A DNA stretch of 64,000 nt. It comes from Streptomyces tuirus (GTDB taxonomy: Bacteria > Actinomycetota > Actinomycetes > Streptomycetales > Streptomycetaceae). Below, piece by piece: positions 54,120 to 63,940 of this stretch. Position 1 is the stretch's first letter. Each line of letters starts with the position of its first letter. Location: positions 372,001 to 436,000 of the forward strand of contig JAGTPG010000002.1 in assembly GCA_018195615.1 (NCBI GenBank), in the 5' to 3' direction. The position numbers were made by a program, and so were the translations under genes. The notes beneath the pieces were generated by a model. It searched no databases. It was not told the origin of the DNA and saw nothing but the letters and a program-made list of their open reading frames with translations.

Positions 54120-54919
54120 TCAGGCGCGCTTGTAGACGGGCGGTCGCTTCTCCGCGAAGGCGCGGGCGCCCTCCTTGGCGTCGGCGGTGTCGAAGACGGG
54201 CCAGCCGCGGGTGAGTTCGGCCGCGAGGCCGTCGGACTCGGTCATCTCGGCGGTCTCGTAGACGGAGGCCTTGACCGCCTCGACGGCCAGCGGGCCGCAG
54301 GAGTTGATCTGTCCGGCGATCTCCAAGGCCCGGTCGAGCGCGGTGCCGTCGGGGACGACGTGTCCGATCAGGCCGATGACCGCGGCCTCGCGGGCGCTGT
54401 AGGGGCGGCCGGTGAGGAGCATCTCCAGGGCATGGGTGCGCGGGATCTGGCGTGGCAGCCGGACCGTGGAGCCGCCGATGGGGAACAGGCCGCGCTTCAC
54501 CTCGAAGAGGCCGAAGGTCGCCGACTCGCCGGCGACGCGGATGTCGGTGCCCTGGAGCATCTCGGTGCCGCCCGCGACGCAGTGGCCCTCGACGGCGGCG
54601 ATCACCGGCTTGCGCGGGCGGTGGTGGCGCAGCATCGCCTTCCAGTGCAGGTCGGGATCGGCCTTGAGCCGGTCGCGGTACTCCTCACCCGCCATGCCGT
54701 TCCCGGCGAGGGCCTTGAGGTCCATGCCCGAGCAGAACGAGCCCCCGCGCCGGTGAACACGATCGAGCGGACCGAGTCGTCCGCGTCTGCTTCGAGCCAG
54801 CCGTCGTAGAGGCCGACGAGCATCGGCAACGAGAGCGCGTTCCTGGCTTCCGGCCTGTTGAGCGTGAGCACCAGTGTGGCGCCTTCGCGCTGCACGGTGA
54901 GGTGTTCCGTCCCACCCAT
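54120..54919 (-). CDS. Enoyl-CoA hydratase/isomerase family protein (apparent frameshift)
   Basis: About 266 residues of crotonase fold. It begins EHLTVQREGATLVLTLNRPEARNALSLPMLVGLYDGW. After a break in the C run 54742-54746 it continues GSFCSGMDLKALAG (first oxyanion loop), KPVIAAVEGHCVAGGTEMLQGTDIRVAGESATFGLFEVKRGLFPIGGSTVRLPR (second loop and catalytic Glu region) and ends EKRPPVYKRA. It hydrates or isomerises an unsaturated acyl-CoA and is the first gene of the thiolase operon, divergent from an acyl-CoA synthetase gene. Confidence 0.92.
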
Positions 54920-54983
54920 GGCCAACTCCCCTCATCTGGAACGAGAACAGGTTGCAGTAGGGCGTGAGGCACTTCAAGGGTTT

Positions 54984-55000
54984 TCTGACAGACAGTCAGA
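54984..55000. promoter_or_regulatory. Palindromic operator between the crotonase and acyl-CoA synthetase genes
   Basis: TCTGAC-AGACA-GTCAGA is a perfect inverted repeat in an unusually T-rich patch of the 175-bp divergent promoter. Size and symmetry fit a TetR-family repressor of fatty-acid or steroid catabolism, but it is not the KstR motif I know and no such regulator is encoded nearby. Confidence 0.6.
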
Positions 55001-55094
55001 TTTTCTCGCGCGGACCCTTCACAGTTGGAGCGCCCTTTGCTCTGATGACCGGCGAACCGTCCGATGCCAGGCACGTCCCGGGTCAGGAGGAGCG

Positions 55095-56713
55095 GTGGAG
55101 TACAACCTTGCCGACCTGTTCGAGTCGGTCGTCGACGTCGCCGCGGACCGCGAGGCACTCGTCCACGTCGACCATCCCGGTACGGGCGCCGAGCGCCGCC
55201 TGACGTACGCGGAGCTGGACGCGGCGGCCAACCGCGTCGGCCACCATCTGCTCGACAGCGGGATACGGCCGGGTGAGCACCTCGGTCTCCACCTCTACAA
55301 CGGCGTGGAGTACCTGCAGACGGTGCTGGGCTGCCTGAAGGCACGGATCGTCCCGGTCAATGTCAACTACCGCTACGTGGAAGAGGAGTTGGTGTACCTC
55401 TACCGCGACGCGGATCTGGCGGCGCTGGTCTTCGACGCGGAGTTCACGGACCGGGTGGCCGCGGCCCGACCACGGGCGGAACGGCTGCGCCATCTGATCC
55501 GGGTGGGGGTGCCGGCGCCTGGTGCCGCCGCGGTGCCGTGTGTGGAGTTCGCACATGTGGAGACCGCGGGGTCCCCCGAGCGCGGTTTCCCGGCCCGCTC
55601 GGCTGACGACCAGTTCATCATCTACACCGGCGGTACGACCGGGATGCCGAAGGGCGTCATGTGGCGGCAGGAGGATCTGTTCTTCGCGGGTCTCGGCGGG
55701 GGTGCTCCGACCGGTGAACCGGTGAAGAAACCGGAGGAGCTCGCCGAGCGGGTCGCGGCCGGTGGTTCGGGGATCACCTTCTTCCCGACGGCGCCGCTGA
55801 TGCACGGCACCTCCACCCTCACGGCGTTCATCGGCTTCAACTTCGGGCAGCGGGTCGTGATCCACCGCAAGTTCGTGCCGGAGGAAGTGCTGCGGACCGT
55901 GGAGAAGGAGAAGGTGAGCAGCATCTCGCTGGTGGGCGACGCGATGCTGCGCCCGCTGATCGACGCCTTGGGCGGACCGCTGCGGCACATCGACCGCTCC
56001 TCGCTGTTCAGCGTGTCGTCGTCCGGCGCGATCATGTCGGACACGGTGCGCCGGCAGTTCCAGGAGCTGGTGCCGAACGCCGTGCTGCTCAACAACTTCG
56101 GCTCGTCGGAGTCGGGTTTCAACGGTACGGCGACCGAGGACTCGGGTCCGGAGCGGGGCTTCAGGGTCCGTGTCAACGCCCGGACGCAGGTGGTGGACCC
56201 GGCCACGCACGAGCCGGTGGCGGTGGGTGAGGTGGGCCGGGTCGCCCAGTGCGGACATGTGCCGCTCGGCTACTACAACGACCCGGCCAAGACCGCCGAG
56301 ACGTTCTACGAGAAGGACGGCGAGCGGTGGGTGCTGCTCGGCGACATGGCCACCGTCGACGAGGAGGGCGTGGTCACCGTCCTCGGCCGCGGCTCGCAGT
56401 GCATCAACACCGGCGGCGAGAAGGTGTACCCGGAGGAGGTCGAGCAAGCCCTCAAGTCCCACCCCGACGTCTACGACGCGCTGGTGGCCGGAGTGCCGGA
56501 CCCCCAGTGGGGCCACCATGTGGCGGCCGTGGTGCAGTTGCGCGAGGGCGCGGCGCGGCCGTCACTGGAGGACATCCGGACACACTGCCGGGAACGGCTC
56601 GCCGGCTACAAGATCCCCGCCAGCTGGTGATCACGGAGGCGGTCCAGCGGTCGCCGAGCGGCAAGGCGGACTACCGGTGGGCGCGGGAGGTGGCGATGGC
56701 GGCGGACGGGTGA
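55095..56713 (+). CDS. Acyl-CoA synthetase (FadD-type, ANL superfamily; apparent C-terminal frameshift)
   Basis: About 539 residues activating a carboxylic acid to its CoA ester through an acyl-adenylate. GTG 55095 follows AGGAGGAG. Motifs are FIIYTGGTTGMPKGVMW (P loop), FPTAPLMHGTS, LLNNFGSSESG, WVLLGDMATVDEEG and GRGSQCINTGGEKVYPEEVE. The frame breaks in the CCCC run 56615-56618 and resumes RQLVITEAVQRSPSGKADYRWA, restoring the catalytic Lys. Placed divergent from crotonase/OB-fold/thiolases, it probably supplies the CoA substrate of that pathway. Confidence 0.93.
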
Positions 56714-56828
56714 TTCTCCGGCCCGTTCGATTGAACCTAAGGTGACGTGCGGACGTACTGGTGGTGGCAGGCTCGGTTCACGGGCTCTGTTTGCCATGCC
56801 CAGCAAGACCGCACGGAAGGACCTCCGG

Positions 56829-58847
56829 GTGTCGCTCTTCACTCGCTCCCGTCAGCTGTCGGACACGACCGAGGGCGGGGCGGAACCGGACGACGACACG
56901 AGTGGAGAGGAACGGCCCCAGGCGGAGAAACCGGAGGCAGAACCGGACGGGGCCGCGGGGGCGGCCTCGCAGACGGGGCCGGAGGCGGCTACGGGCGCGG
57001 ACTCGGAGACGGAACCGGACCAGGCTACGGGCGCAGACTCGGAGGCGGCCTCGGGCAAGGGTCCGGACGGGGCCTCGCACAAGGCCTCGGGCGCAGGGTC
57101 GGGCAAGCTCTCGGAGACGGAATCGGACGCCGCGTCGGAGGCGGCCTCGGAGGCGGCGTCGGAGACTGTCCCGGACGAGGCCCCGGGCGCGGCGGGGGCC
57201 GGCTGGTTCGGCTGGCGGCGTCGCTACCCGCGTACGGCTCGCGGTGTGTCCGTGGGGACGACCGTCCTGGCCGGGTTGCTCGTCGTCTTCGCGCTGCTCG
57301 TGCCGAACCGGATCGAGAAGATCGAGTTCGCCTCCTTCGTCCGCATCCCGGCCGAGGGCGTGCTGCTCGCCGGTCTGCTGCTCGCGCTGCCGCCGCGCCC
57401 CCGGCGGATCACCGCGGTCATCTCGGGCGTGTTCCTGGGCCTGATCACGGTCCTGAAGTTCGTGGACATGGGCTTCCACCAGGTGCTGGCCAGGCCTTTC
57501 GACCTGGTGCTGGACTGGATCCTGCTCGACGACGCGACGGACTTCCTGCGGGAGTCCTTCGGCCGTACCGGCCAGGTTCTGGCCGTGATCGCGGTGATCG
57601 TCCTGCTCGTCGCGGTGCTCGTCCTCACCACGCTGGCCGTGGTGCGGCTGACCGGCCTGATGGACCGGCACCGGCCCGTCGCCGCCCGGACGGTCCTGAT
57701 CCTCGGCACGGCGTGGATCACCTGTATGACCCTGGGCGTGCAGATCGGCACGGTGCCGATCGCCACCAAGGGCAACGCGGAGTTCGTCGGCAACCGGGTG
57801 GACCAGGTCCGGGCCGGCCTGGAGGACGCGCGGGTCTTCCAGAAGCAGGCCGCGGTGGACGCCTTCGCGAAGACACCCCCCGACCAGTTGCTCACCGGCC
57901 TGCGCGGCAAGGACGTCCTGTTCACCTTCATCGAGAGCTACGGCCGGGTCGCGATCGACGATCCGGCGATGGCGCAGCAGACCGACGCGGCGCTCAAGGA
58001 GGGCACGAGCAGGCTGAAGGGGGCCGGATTCGAGTCGCGCAGCGGCTGGCTGCAGTCGCCGGTGACGGGCGCGGGCAGCTGGCTCGCCCACTCGACCTTC
58101 CTGTCCGGACTGTGGATCAAGAACCAGCAGCGGTACCGCAGTCTGACCACGAGCGACCGCATGACCCTCACCAAGTACTTCGGCAAGACGGGTGCCTGGC
58201 GGACCGTCGGCATCGTCCCCGGCGTGCGCAGGGCCTGGCCGGAGGGAAGGTTCTTCGGCCTGGACCACATCTACGACTCCGAGCACCTCGGCTACCACGG
58301 CCCGTACTTCAGCTGGACGCCCGTGCCGGACCAGTTCAGCATGGAGGCGTTCCAGCGCCTGGAGCACGGCAAGAAGGACCGTGAGCCGATCATGGCGGAG
58401 ATCATCCTGGCCTCCAGCCACAACCCCTGGTCGCCCATGGCTCGGATGATCGACTGGGAGGACCTCGGCGACGGCTCTGTCTTCCACCGGATCAAGAAGG
58501 AGGGCACCGACCCCACGGAGGTCTGGAAGGACCCGGAGAAGGTGCGCACCGAGTACCGGAAGGCCATCGAGTACTCACTGCGGAGCCTGACCGAGTGGGT
58601 CGAGCGCTACGGTGACGAGGACACGGTGCTCGTCTTCCTCGGGGACCACCAGCCGGTGCCGACCGTCCTCGCCGGGGACACCGGCAAGGACGTGCCGATC
58701 AGCATCGTCGCCAAGGACGAGAAGGTCCTGGAGCGGGTCGCCGACTGGGGTTGGACCGACGGTCTCAAGCCCGCCCCGGACGCGCCCCGGTGGGGCATGG
58801 ACAAGTTCCGCGACCGTTTCATGACGGCGTACGGTCCGCAGGGCTGA
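56829..58847 (+). CDS. Membrane phosphoglycerol-transferase / sulfatase-like protein
   Basis: About 672 residues. The first 120 are cytoplasmic and low-complexity (Ala, Glu, Ser, Asp, Gly). Four or five membrane helices follow (TVLAGLLVVFALLV, EGVLLAGLLLALP, VISGVFLGLITVLKF, VLAVIAVIVLLVAVLVLTTLAVV). The extracytoplasmic alkaline-phosphatase-like domain has VLFTFIESYGRVAID with the candidate nucleophile region, SGAGSWLAHSTFLSG-like motif and VLVFLGDHQPVPTV (metal Asp-His). Relatives transfer phosphoglycerol to wall polymers. GTG 56829 has GGAAGGA upstream; ATG 56796 lacks a ribosome site. Confidence 0.85.
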   Translation: MSLFTRSRQLSDTTEGGAEPDDDTSGEERPQAEKPEAEPDGAAGAASQTGPEAATGADSETEPDQATGADSEAASGKGPDGASHKASGAGSGKLSETESDAASEAASEAASETVPDEAPGAAGAGWFGWRRRYPRTARGVSVGTTVLAGLLVVFALLVPNRIEKIEFASFVRIPAEGVLLAGLLLALPPRPRRITAVISGVFLGLITVLKFVDMGFHQVLARPFDLVLDWILLDDATDFLRESFGRTGQVLAVIAVIVLLVAVLVLTTLAVVRLTGLMDRHRPVAARTVLILGTAWITCMTLGVQIGTVPIATKGNAEFVGNRVDQVRAGLEDARVFQKQAAVDAFAKTPPDQLLTGLRGKDVLFTFIESYGRVAIDDPAMAQQTDAALKEGTSRLKGAGFESRSGWLQSPVTGAGSWLAHSTFLSGLWIKNQQRYRSLTTSDRMTLTKYFGKTGAWRTVGIVPGVRRAWPEGRFFGLDHIYDSEHLGYHGPYFSWTPVPDQFSMEAFQRLEHGKKDREPIMAEIILASSHNPWSPMARMIDWEDLGDGSVFHRIKKEGTDPTEVWKDPEKVRTEYRKAIEYSLRSLTEWVERYGDEDTVLVFLGDHQPVPTVLAGDTGKDVPISIVAKDEKVLERVADWGWTDGLKPAPDAPRWGMDKFRDRFMTAYGPQG

Positions 58848-58861
58848 GGCAGCGCAAGGTC

Positions 58862-59704
58862 TCAGTTCCCTGCTCGGAGGAAGCCGGCGACGCGTCCCAC
58901 GAACCAGTCCGGGTCGTCGAGCCAGGGGTAGTGTCCCGCTCCCGGCTGCATCGCGAACTCGCCCGACGGGAAGGCCTCGGCGGCGCGCCGGGCCAGGCCG
59001 GGGCGCGGGCCCCCGTCGACCTCACCGGCCAGGACGAGCACCGGGGCGGTGAAGCGGGCGAGCGCGGACAGTGTGGCGTCCGGGTCGTAGGCGCCGTCCG
59101 CCCCATACCGGTCCGCCGCGTCGTCGTTGGTCTCGTCCTCCTCGCGGCCGGCGTGGGCTCGGGCGGTGTCGTCCCACCGCCCGTAGAAGAACGGGACGAA
59201 GACGGGGTCGAAGTCACCGGTGCCGGACAGCCAGGCCTCGAACGCCGGGAACGCGTCCGCGAACCAGGGTTCCGACGCGCGCAGGCGGGCGGCAGTCAAC
59301 CGGTCCTCGGCCGTCGCCGGCAGGCCGAGCGCCCAGGGCGTGGCGGTGATCAGTGCCAGCCGTCCCACCCGGTCCGGATACCGAGCCGCGTAGAGCATGG
59401 CGAGACTCCCGCCCGCCGAGTGCGCGAGCACGTCCATCCGCTCCAGGCCCAGATGGCAGCGCAACGCCTCGACGTCGTCGACCAGCCGGTCGCAGCGGTA
59501 CGTGGCCGGATCCGCCGGCACCTCGGACTGCCCTGTGCCGCGCAGGTCCAGGAGGAGCAGCCGGTGATGGGCGTCCAGCCCGCCCAGGTTCCCGAGGTAG
59601 GCGGTGGCGCGCATGGGCCCTCCCGGCAACACGACGAGCGGCTCGCCCTCGCCGCGCACGTGGCAGGCGAGTCCGGTCCCGTCCGGGGCGCTGAAGATCG
59701 GCAT
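58862..59704 (-). CDS. Alpha/beta hydrolase, proline iminopeptidase-like
   Basis: A 280-residue hydrolase. LVVLPGGPMRATAYLGNLGGL provides the oxyanion HGG-like loop, LLLLDLRGTGQSEVP is typical of prolyl iminopeptidase relatives, and the nucleophile elbow is LAHSAGGSLAMLYA. Asp lies in VLVLAGEVDGGPRP and His in MQPGAGHYPWLDDPD. There is no signal peptide. Substrate unknown. Confidence 0.92.
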   Translation of the reverse strand: MPIFSAPDGTGLACHVRGEGEPLVVLPGGPMRATAYLGNLGGLDAHHRLLLLDLRGTGQSEVPADPATYRCDRLVDDVEALRCHLGLERMDVLAHSAGGSLAMLYAARYPDRVGRLALITATPWALGLPATAEDRLTAARLRASEPWFADAFPAFEAWLSGTGDFDPVFVPFFYGRWDDTARAHAGREEDETNDDAADRYGADGAYDPDATLSALARFTAPVLVLAGEVDGGPRPGLARRAAEAFPSGEFAMQPGAGHYPWLDDPDWFVGRVAGFLRAGN

Positions 59705-59765
59705 GGCGTCGATCCTCGCGCCCGGAGGGACCTCGGCACAACGCGATTCTCCGGACGGCGCGGCG

Positions 59766-61292
59766 TCACCCGTCGGAGGCCGCGCGTCCCGGTCCGTCCC
59801 TGAAACGGTTCCTGAGCTCCCGTTTGAGGATCTTCCCGCTGGCGTTGCGCGGGAGGCTGTCCACGAACAGCACCCGCTTCGGGGCCTTGAAGGGGGCGAG
59901 CTTCTCGCGGACATGGTCGATCAGTTCCGTGTCCGTGACCTCGCCGCGCGGGACGACGACGGCGGTGACCGACTCGATCCAGCGCTCGTCGGGCAGGCCC
60001 ACGACGGCCGCCTCGGCGACCTGGGGATGGGTGTACAGGGCGTCCTCGACCTGGCGGGAGGCGACCAGGACACCGCCGGAGTTGATGACGTCCTTCACCC
60101 GGTCGACGATCGTGTAGTAGCCGTGTGCGTCGCGCACCGCGAGGTCGCCGGAGCGGAACCAGCCGTCACGGAAGGCTTCGGCGGTCTCCTCGGGTTTGTC
60201 CCAGTAGCCCTCGCACAGTTGGGGAGAACGGTAGACGATCTCGCCGGACGTGCCGTCGGGCACGTCCTCGCCGTCCTCGTCGACCACGCGCGCGTCGACG
60301 AACAGCACGGGACGGCCGCAGGAGTCCATGCGCCCCTTGTGTTCGGCCGGGGCGAGGACCATGGCGAGGGGGCCGATCTCGCTCTGCCCGAAGCAGTTGT
60401 AGAACGCGAGTTCCGGCAGGCGTTCCTTCAGGCGTTCCAGTACGGGGACCGGCATGATCGAGGCCCCGTAGTACGCCTTGCGCAGGCCGCTCAGGTCGCG
60501 GGTGGCGAAGTCGGGGCGGTTGGACAGCGCGATCCAGACGGTGGGCGGGGCGAACAGGCTGTCCACACGGCCCGCCTCGACCAGGTCGAAGAGCCGGTCG
60601 CCGTCGGGTGCGTCGAGGATGGTGTTCGTCGCGCCGACCGCGATGTAGGGCAGCAGGAAGACATGCATCTGCGCCGAGTGGTAGAGGGGCAGCGAGTGCG
60701 CCGGGCGGTCGCCCGCACTGAGGTCGAGGGCGGTGATCGCGCTCAGGTACTCGTGCACCAGGGCCCGGTGCGTCATCATCGCGCCCTTGGGCAGCGCGGT
60801 CGTGCCCGAGGTGTACAGCAGTTGCACGAGGTCCTCGGTGCGCGGCTCGGGCCCGTCGTACGCGGACGCCTCGGCCAGCCGCGCGAGCAGTGAGTCCTCG
60901 GCGTCGCGCAACGGCAACACCGTCAGGCCGTCCGGGAGTTGCCCGGCGAGGTCCGGGTCGGCGAGGACCAAGGAGCTTCCGGACTGGCCGACGATGTAGG
61001 CGAGGTCGTCGCCGGTGAGGTTCTGGTTGACCGGTACGTGCACCAGGCCCGCGCGGGCGCAGGCCAGGAAGGCGATCAGGTAGGCGTCGGAGTTGTGGCC
61101 GTAGGCGCCGACCCGGTCCCCGGGGGACAGCCCCTGCCCGATGAGGACGCTCGCCGCGCGGGAGACGGCGGTGTCCAGTTCGTCGTACGTCCAGGTCCGC
61201 TCGCCGTACTCCACCGCGACGCGCGCCGGGGTGCGCCGGGCGCTGCGCCGCAGGAGGCCGTCGACCGTGCTGCCGTGTCCGGGCGTCGTCAT
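59766..61292 (-). CDS. Acyl-CoA synthetase, ANL superfamily
   Basis: A 508-residue adenylate-forming ligase. Motifs are LVQLLYTSGTTALPKGAMMTH (P loop), LPLYHSAQMHVFLLPYI, YNCFGQSEIGPLAMVL, GWFRSGDLAVRDAHGYYTIVDRVKDVINSGGVLVASRQVED and LPRNASGKILKREL with the catalytic Lys. It fits the long/medium-chain FadD or 4-coumarate-like group, with the acyl specificity unknown. ATG 61292. It is divergent from the penicillin acylase gene. Confidence 0.94.
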   Translation of the reverse strand: MTTPGHGSTVDGLLRRSARRTPARVAVEYGERTWTYDELDTAVSRAASVLIGQGLSPGDRVGAYGHNSDAYLIAFLACARAGLVHVPVNQNLTGDDLAYIVGQSGSSLVLADPDLAGQLPDGLTVLPLRDAEDSLLARLAEASAYDGPEPRTEDLVQLLYTSGTTALPKGAMMTHRALVHEYLSAITALDLSAGDRPAHSLPLYHSAQMHVFLLPYIAVGATNTILDAPDGDRLFDLVEAGRVDSLFAPPTVWIALSNRPDFATRDLSGLRKAYYGASIMPVPVLERLKERLPELAFYNCFGQSEIGPLAMVLAPAEHKGRMDSCGRPVLFVDARVVDEDGEDVPDGTSGEIVYRSPQLCEGYWDKPEETAEAFRDGWFRSGDLAVRDAHGYYTIVDRVKDVINSGGVLVASRQVEDALYTHPQVAEAAVVGLPDERWIESVTAVVVPRGEVTDTELIDHVREKLAPFKAPKRVLFVDSLPRNASGKILKRELRNRFRDGPGRAASDG

Positions 61293-61447
61293 GACACATG
61301 ATCCTCGGCCGCCCGCCACGGGAGGTCAAGAACCGACCGGCTCAACCCTGCCGCTGCCGGAGGCGTCCGATCACTTGGTACTGACGTACGAACACAGCAC
61401 ATTCGTACATTCAAGCCTCTTCTCCCTCGACGATGTTGGAGGGCACG

Positions 61448-63895
61448 ATGCGCAGCCGCCTGAGACGACTCGTTCTCGGAGCCACGGCCGTGTTCACGGC
61501 CGCGTCCGCGTTACCCGCGGCCGCCGCCCCGAGCCAGGGACGGGCGGAGCAGCACCCTTCCCGGGACGGCATGTCCGCCGTCATCCGCTACACCGAGTAC
61601 GGCATCCCGCACATCCTCGCGAAGAACTACGCCGACCTGGGCTTCGGTACGGGCTGGGCACAGGCCGCCGACGAGGTCTGCACGCTCGCCGACGGTTTCG
61701 TGACCCTGCGCGGTGAGCGCTCCCGGTACTTCGGCGCCGACGCGGCCGCGGGCGGTGAGCTGTCGGCGGCCCGGACGAACCTCGCCAGTGACCTGTACTT
61801 CCGCGGGGTCCGTGAGACCCGCACGGTGCGGAAGCTGCTCGCCGAGCCCGCGCCCGTGGGCCCGAGCCGCGAGGCCCGGGACCTGATGCGCGGCTGGGCG
61901 GCCGGTTACAACGCCTGGCTGCGGCAGCGGAAGATCACGGATCCGGCCTGCGCGGGCGCCTCCTGGGTCCGTCCGGTCACCGAACTCGACGTGGCGGCCC
62001 GTGGACTCGCCATCGCCTCGATCTCCGGTGAGGGGCGCTTCGTCGACACGATCACGACGGCGCAGCCGCCCGCCGGGTCCGTCCCCGCCTCCGGCGCACC
62101 GTCCGCCCCGTCCGCCCGGTCCGCCCGCACGCCGGACGCGAAGGCCGCGGCGAAGGCGGCGGACGAGTTGTGGGGCGAGCCGGGCATGGGGTCCAACGCG
62201 GTCGCGTTCCGCGGCGACACGACGGCGAACGGTCGCGGTCTGCTGCTGGGCAACCCGCACTACCCGTGGCAGGGCGGGCGCCGGTTCTGGCAGTCGCAGC
62301 AGACGATCCCCGGCGAGCTGAACGTCTCCGGCGGTTCCCTGCTCGGCACTCCGGCGATCTCCATCGGCTTCAACGCACATGTGGCGTGGAGCCACACCGT
62401 CTCGACCGGTGTTCCGGCCAACTTCCACCAGTTGACGCTGGATCCGGCCGATCCCACGACGTATCTCGTGGACGGCAGGCCGGAGCGTATGAAGAAGCGG
62501 ACCGTGACGGTCGCGGTGAAGGACGGCGCGCCGGTGACCCGCACCCAGTGGTGGACCCGCTACGGCCCCGTGGTCGCCTCCCTCAGCTCCCAGGTCCCGC
62601 TGCCGTGGACCGCCACGACGGCGTACGCCCTGCACGACCCGAACGCCGCCAACCTGCGCTTCGCCGACACCTCGCTCGGTTTCGGCAAGGCGCGCGGCAC
62701 GGACGACGTCCTCGCGTCCCTCGCTCGCCACCAGGGCATCCCGTGGGTGAACACGATCGCCGCCGACCGCGCGGGGCACTCTCTCTTCACCCAGTCCCAA
62801 GTGCTGCCGCGCATCACCGACGAGGTGGCGGAGCGCTGCTCGACGGCGCTCGGCAGGACCACGTACCCGGCGTCCGGCATCGCGATCCTCGACGGCTCGC
62901 GCGGCGACTGCGCCCTCGGCAGCGACCCCGGCGCGGTCGTGCCGGGCATCTTCGGGCCGGCGCGGATGCCGACACTGAAGGACGCGCCGTATGTGGAGAA
63001 CTCCAACGGCACCGCCTGGATGACCAACGCCGACCGGCCGATCACCGGCTACGAGCGGGTCTTCGGCACGGTGGGGACGCCGCTCGGTCTGCGCACGCGC
63101 GGTGCCGTCGAGGACGTGGCGGCGATGGCCGACAGGGGCCGCCTGACCGTGCGCGACCTGCAACGGCAGCAGTTCGCCAACCGGGTGCCCGCGGGTGATC
63201 TCGCCGCCGAGGACGTGACGCGGGCGTGTGCCACGCTGCCCGGCGGCACGGCGACGGGCAGCGGCGGCAAGGCCGTCGACGTCTCGGAGGCCTGTGCGGT
63301 GCTGAAGGCGTGGGACCGCACCATGGACACCGGGAGCCGGGGAGCGCTGCTCTTCGACCGGTTCTGGCGGAAGCTGGAACAGGCGGTGCCGCCGGAGCAG
63401 TTGTGGAAGGTGCCGTTCTCGGCGGCCGACCCGGTTCGCACCCCCCACACCCTGAACACGGACGCTCCCGGCTTCGCCGGTGCCCTCGCCGACGCGGTGG
63501 CGGAGCTGCGGGCCGCGGGCATCGCCCTCGACGCGCCGCTCGGGGCGCACCAGTTCGTCGTCCGCGGCGGCGAGCGCCTGCCGGTGCCGGGGGGCGCGGG
63601 GAGGCTCGGCGTGTGGAACGTCATCGAACCGACCTGGAACCCGGCCGGTGGCGGCTACACGGAGGTTCCCTTCGGTTCCAGTCACCTCCAGGCGGTGGGC
63701 TGGGACGGCAGCGGCCGTTGTCCGGTGGCCCGCACCCTGCTGACGTACTCGCAGTCGTCGAACCCCGAGTCGCCGCACTTCGCTGATCAGACCCGGCTGT
63801 TCTCCGGTGAGAAGTGGGTGACGTCGCGCTTCTGTGAGAAGGACATCCTGTCCTCGCCGAAGCTGAAGGTGGTGCGGGTGCGGGAGCGCCGCTGA
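61448..63895 (+). CDS. Secreted penicillin acylase-family amidase with a TTA codon in the signal peptide
   Basis: An 815-residue Ntn-hydrolase precursor. The signal peptide covers about residues 1-32, with Leu22 encoded by TTA (61511-61513), so export probably waits for bldA. The alpha part includes YTEYGIPHILAKNYADLGFGTGWAQAADEVCTLADGF. Self-cleavage is expected before Ser249 in GMGSNAVAF, the catalytic N-terminal Ser of the beta subunit; NPHYPWQGGRRFWQ and SHTVSTGVPANFHQ follow. Actinobacterial relatives act on aculeacin, acyl-homoserine lactones or lipopeptides. GGAGGG precedes ATG 61448. Confidence 0.94.
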   Translation: MRSRLRRLVLGATAVFTAASALPAAAAPSQGRAEQHPSRDGMSAVIRYTEYGIPHILAKNYADLGFGTGWAQAADEVCTLADGFVTLRGERSRYFGADAAAGGELSAARTNLASDLYFRGVRETRTVRKLLAEPAPVGPSREARDLMRGWAAGYNAWLRQRKITDPACAGASWVRPVTELDVAARGLAIASISGEGRFVDTITTAQPPAGSVPASGAPSAPSARSARTPDAKAAAKAADELWGEPGMGSNAVAFRGDTTANGRGLLLGNPHYPWQGGRRFWQSQQTIPGELNVSGGSLLGTPAISIGFNAHVAWSHTVSTGVPANFHQLTLDPADPTTYLVDGRPERMKKRTVTVAVKDGAPVTRTQWWTRYGPVVASLSSQVPLPWTATTAYALHDPNAANLRFADTSLGFGKARGTDDVLASLARHQGIPWVNTIAADRAGHSLFTQSQVLPRITDEVAERCSTALGRTTYPASGIAILDGSRGDCALGSDPGAVVPGIFGPARMPTLKDAPYVENSNGTAWMTNADRPITGYERVFGTVGTPLGLRTRGAVEDVAAMADRGRLTVRDLQRQQFANRVPAGDLAAEDVTRACATLPGGTATGSGGKAVDVSEACAVLKAWDRTMDTGSRGALLFDRFWRKLEQAVPPEQLWKVPFSAADPVRTPHTLNTDAPGFAGALADAVAELRAAGIALDAPLGAHQFVVRGGERLPVPGGAGRLGVWNVIEPTWNPAGGGYTEVPFGSSHLQAVGWDGSGRCPVARTLLTYSQSSNPESPHFADQTRLFSGEKWVTSRFCEKDILSSPKLKVVRVRERR

Positions 63896-63903
63896 CCGTC
63901 ACG

Positions 63904-63937
63904 ACGGGGTGCCGCTCCCGGTGGGGTGGCGCCCCGT
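63904..63937. terminator. Terminator hairpin after the acylase gene
   Basis: ACGGGGTGCC (63904-63913) pairs with GGCGCCCCGT (63928-63937), ten pairs including one G-U. It lies between the acylase stop and a converging partial gene. Confidence 0.6.
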
Positions 63938-63940
63938 TCG

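Noticed and set aside
56840..57200. Repetitive GC-rich tract considered as a tandem DNA repeat or mobile element scar
   Set aside because: It is in frame with the membrane enzyme and reads as Ala/Glu/Ser/Gly low-complexity protein with no flanking repeats.
56778..58487. 569-codon minus-strand frame antisense to the phosphoglycerol-transferase-like gene
   Set aside because: Shadow of a strongly G/C-biased third position; the plus strand carries membrane helices and metal motifs.
61511..63778. 755-codon minus-strand open frame antisense to the penicillin acylase gene
   Set aside because: The plus strand has a complete Ntn-hydrolase with signal peptide and ribosome site; the antisense frame has no domain character.
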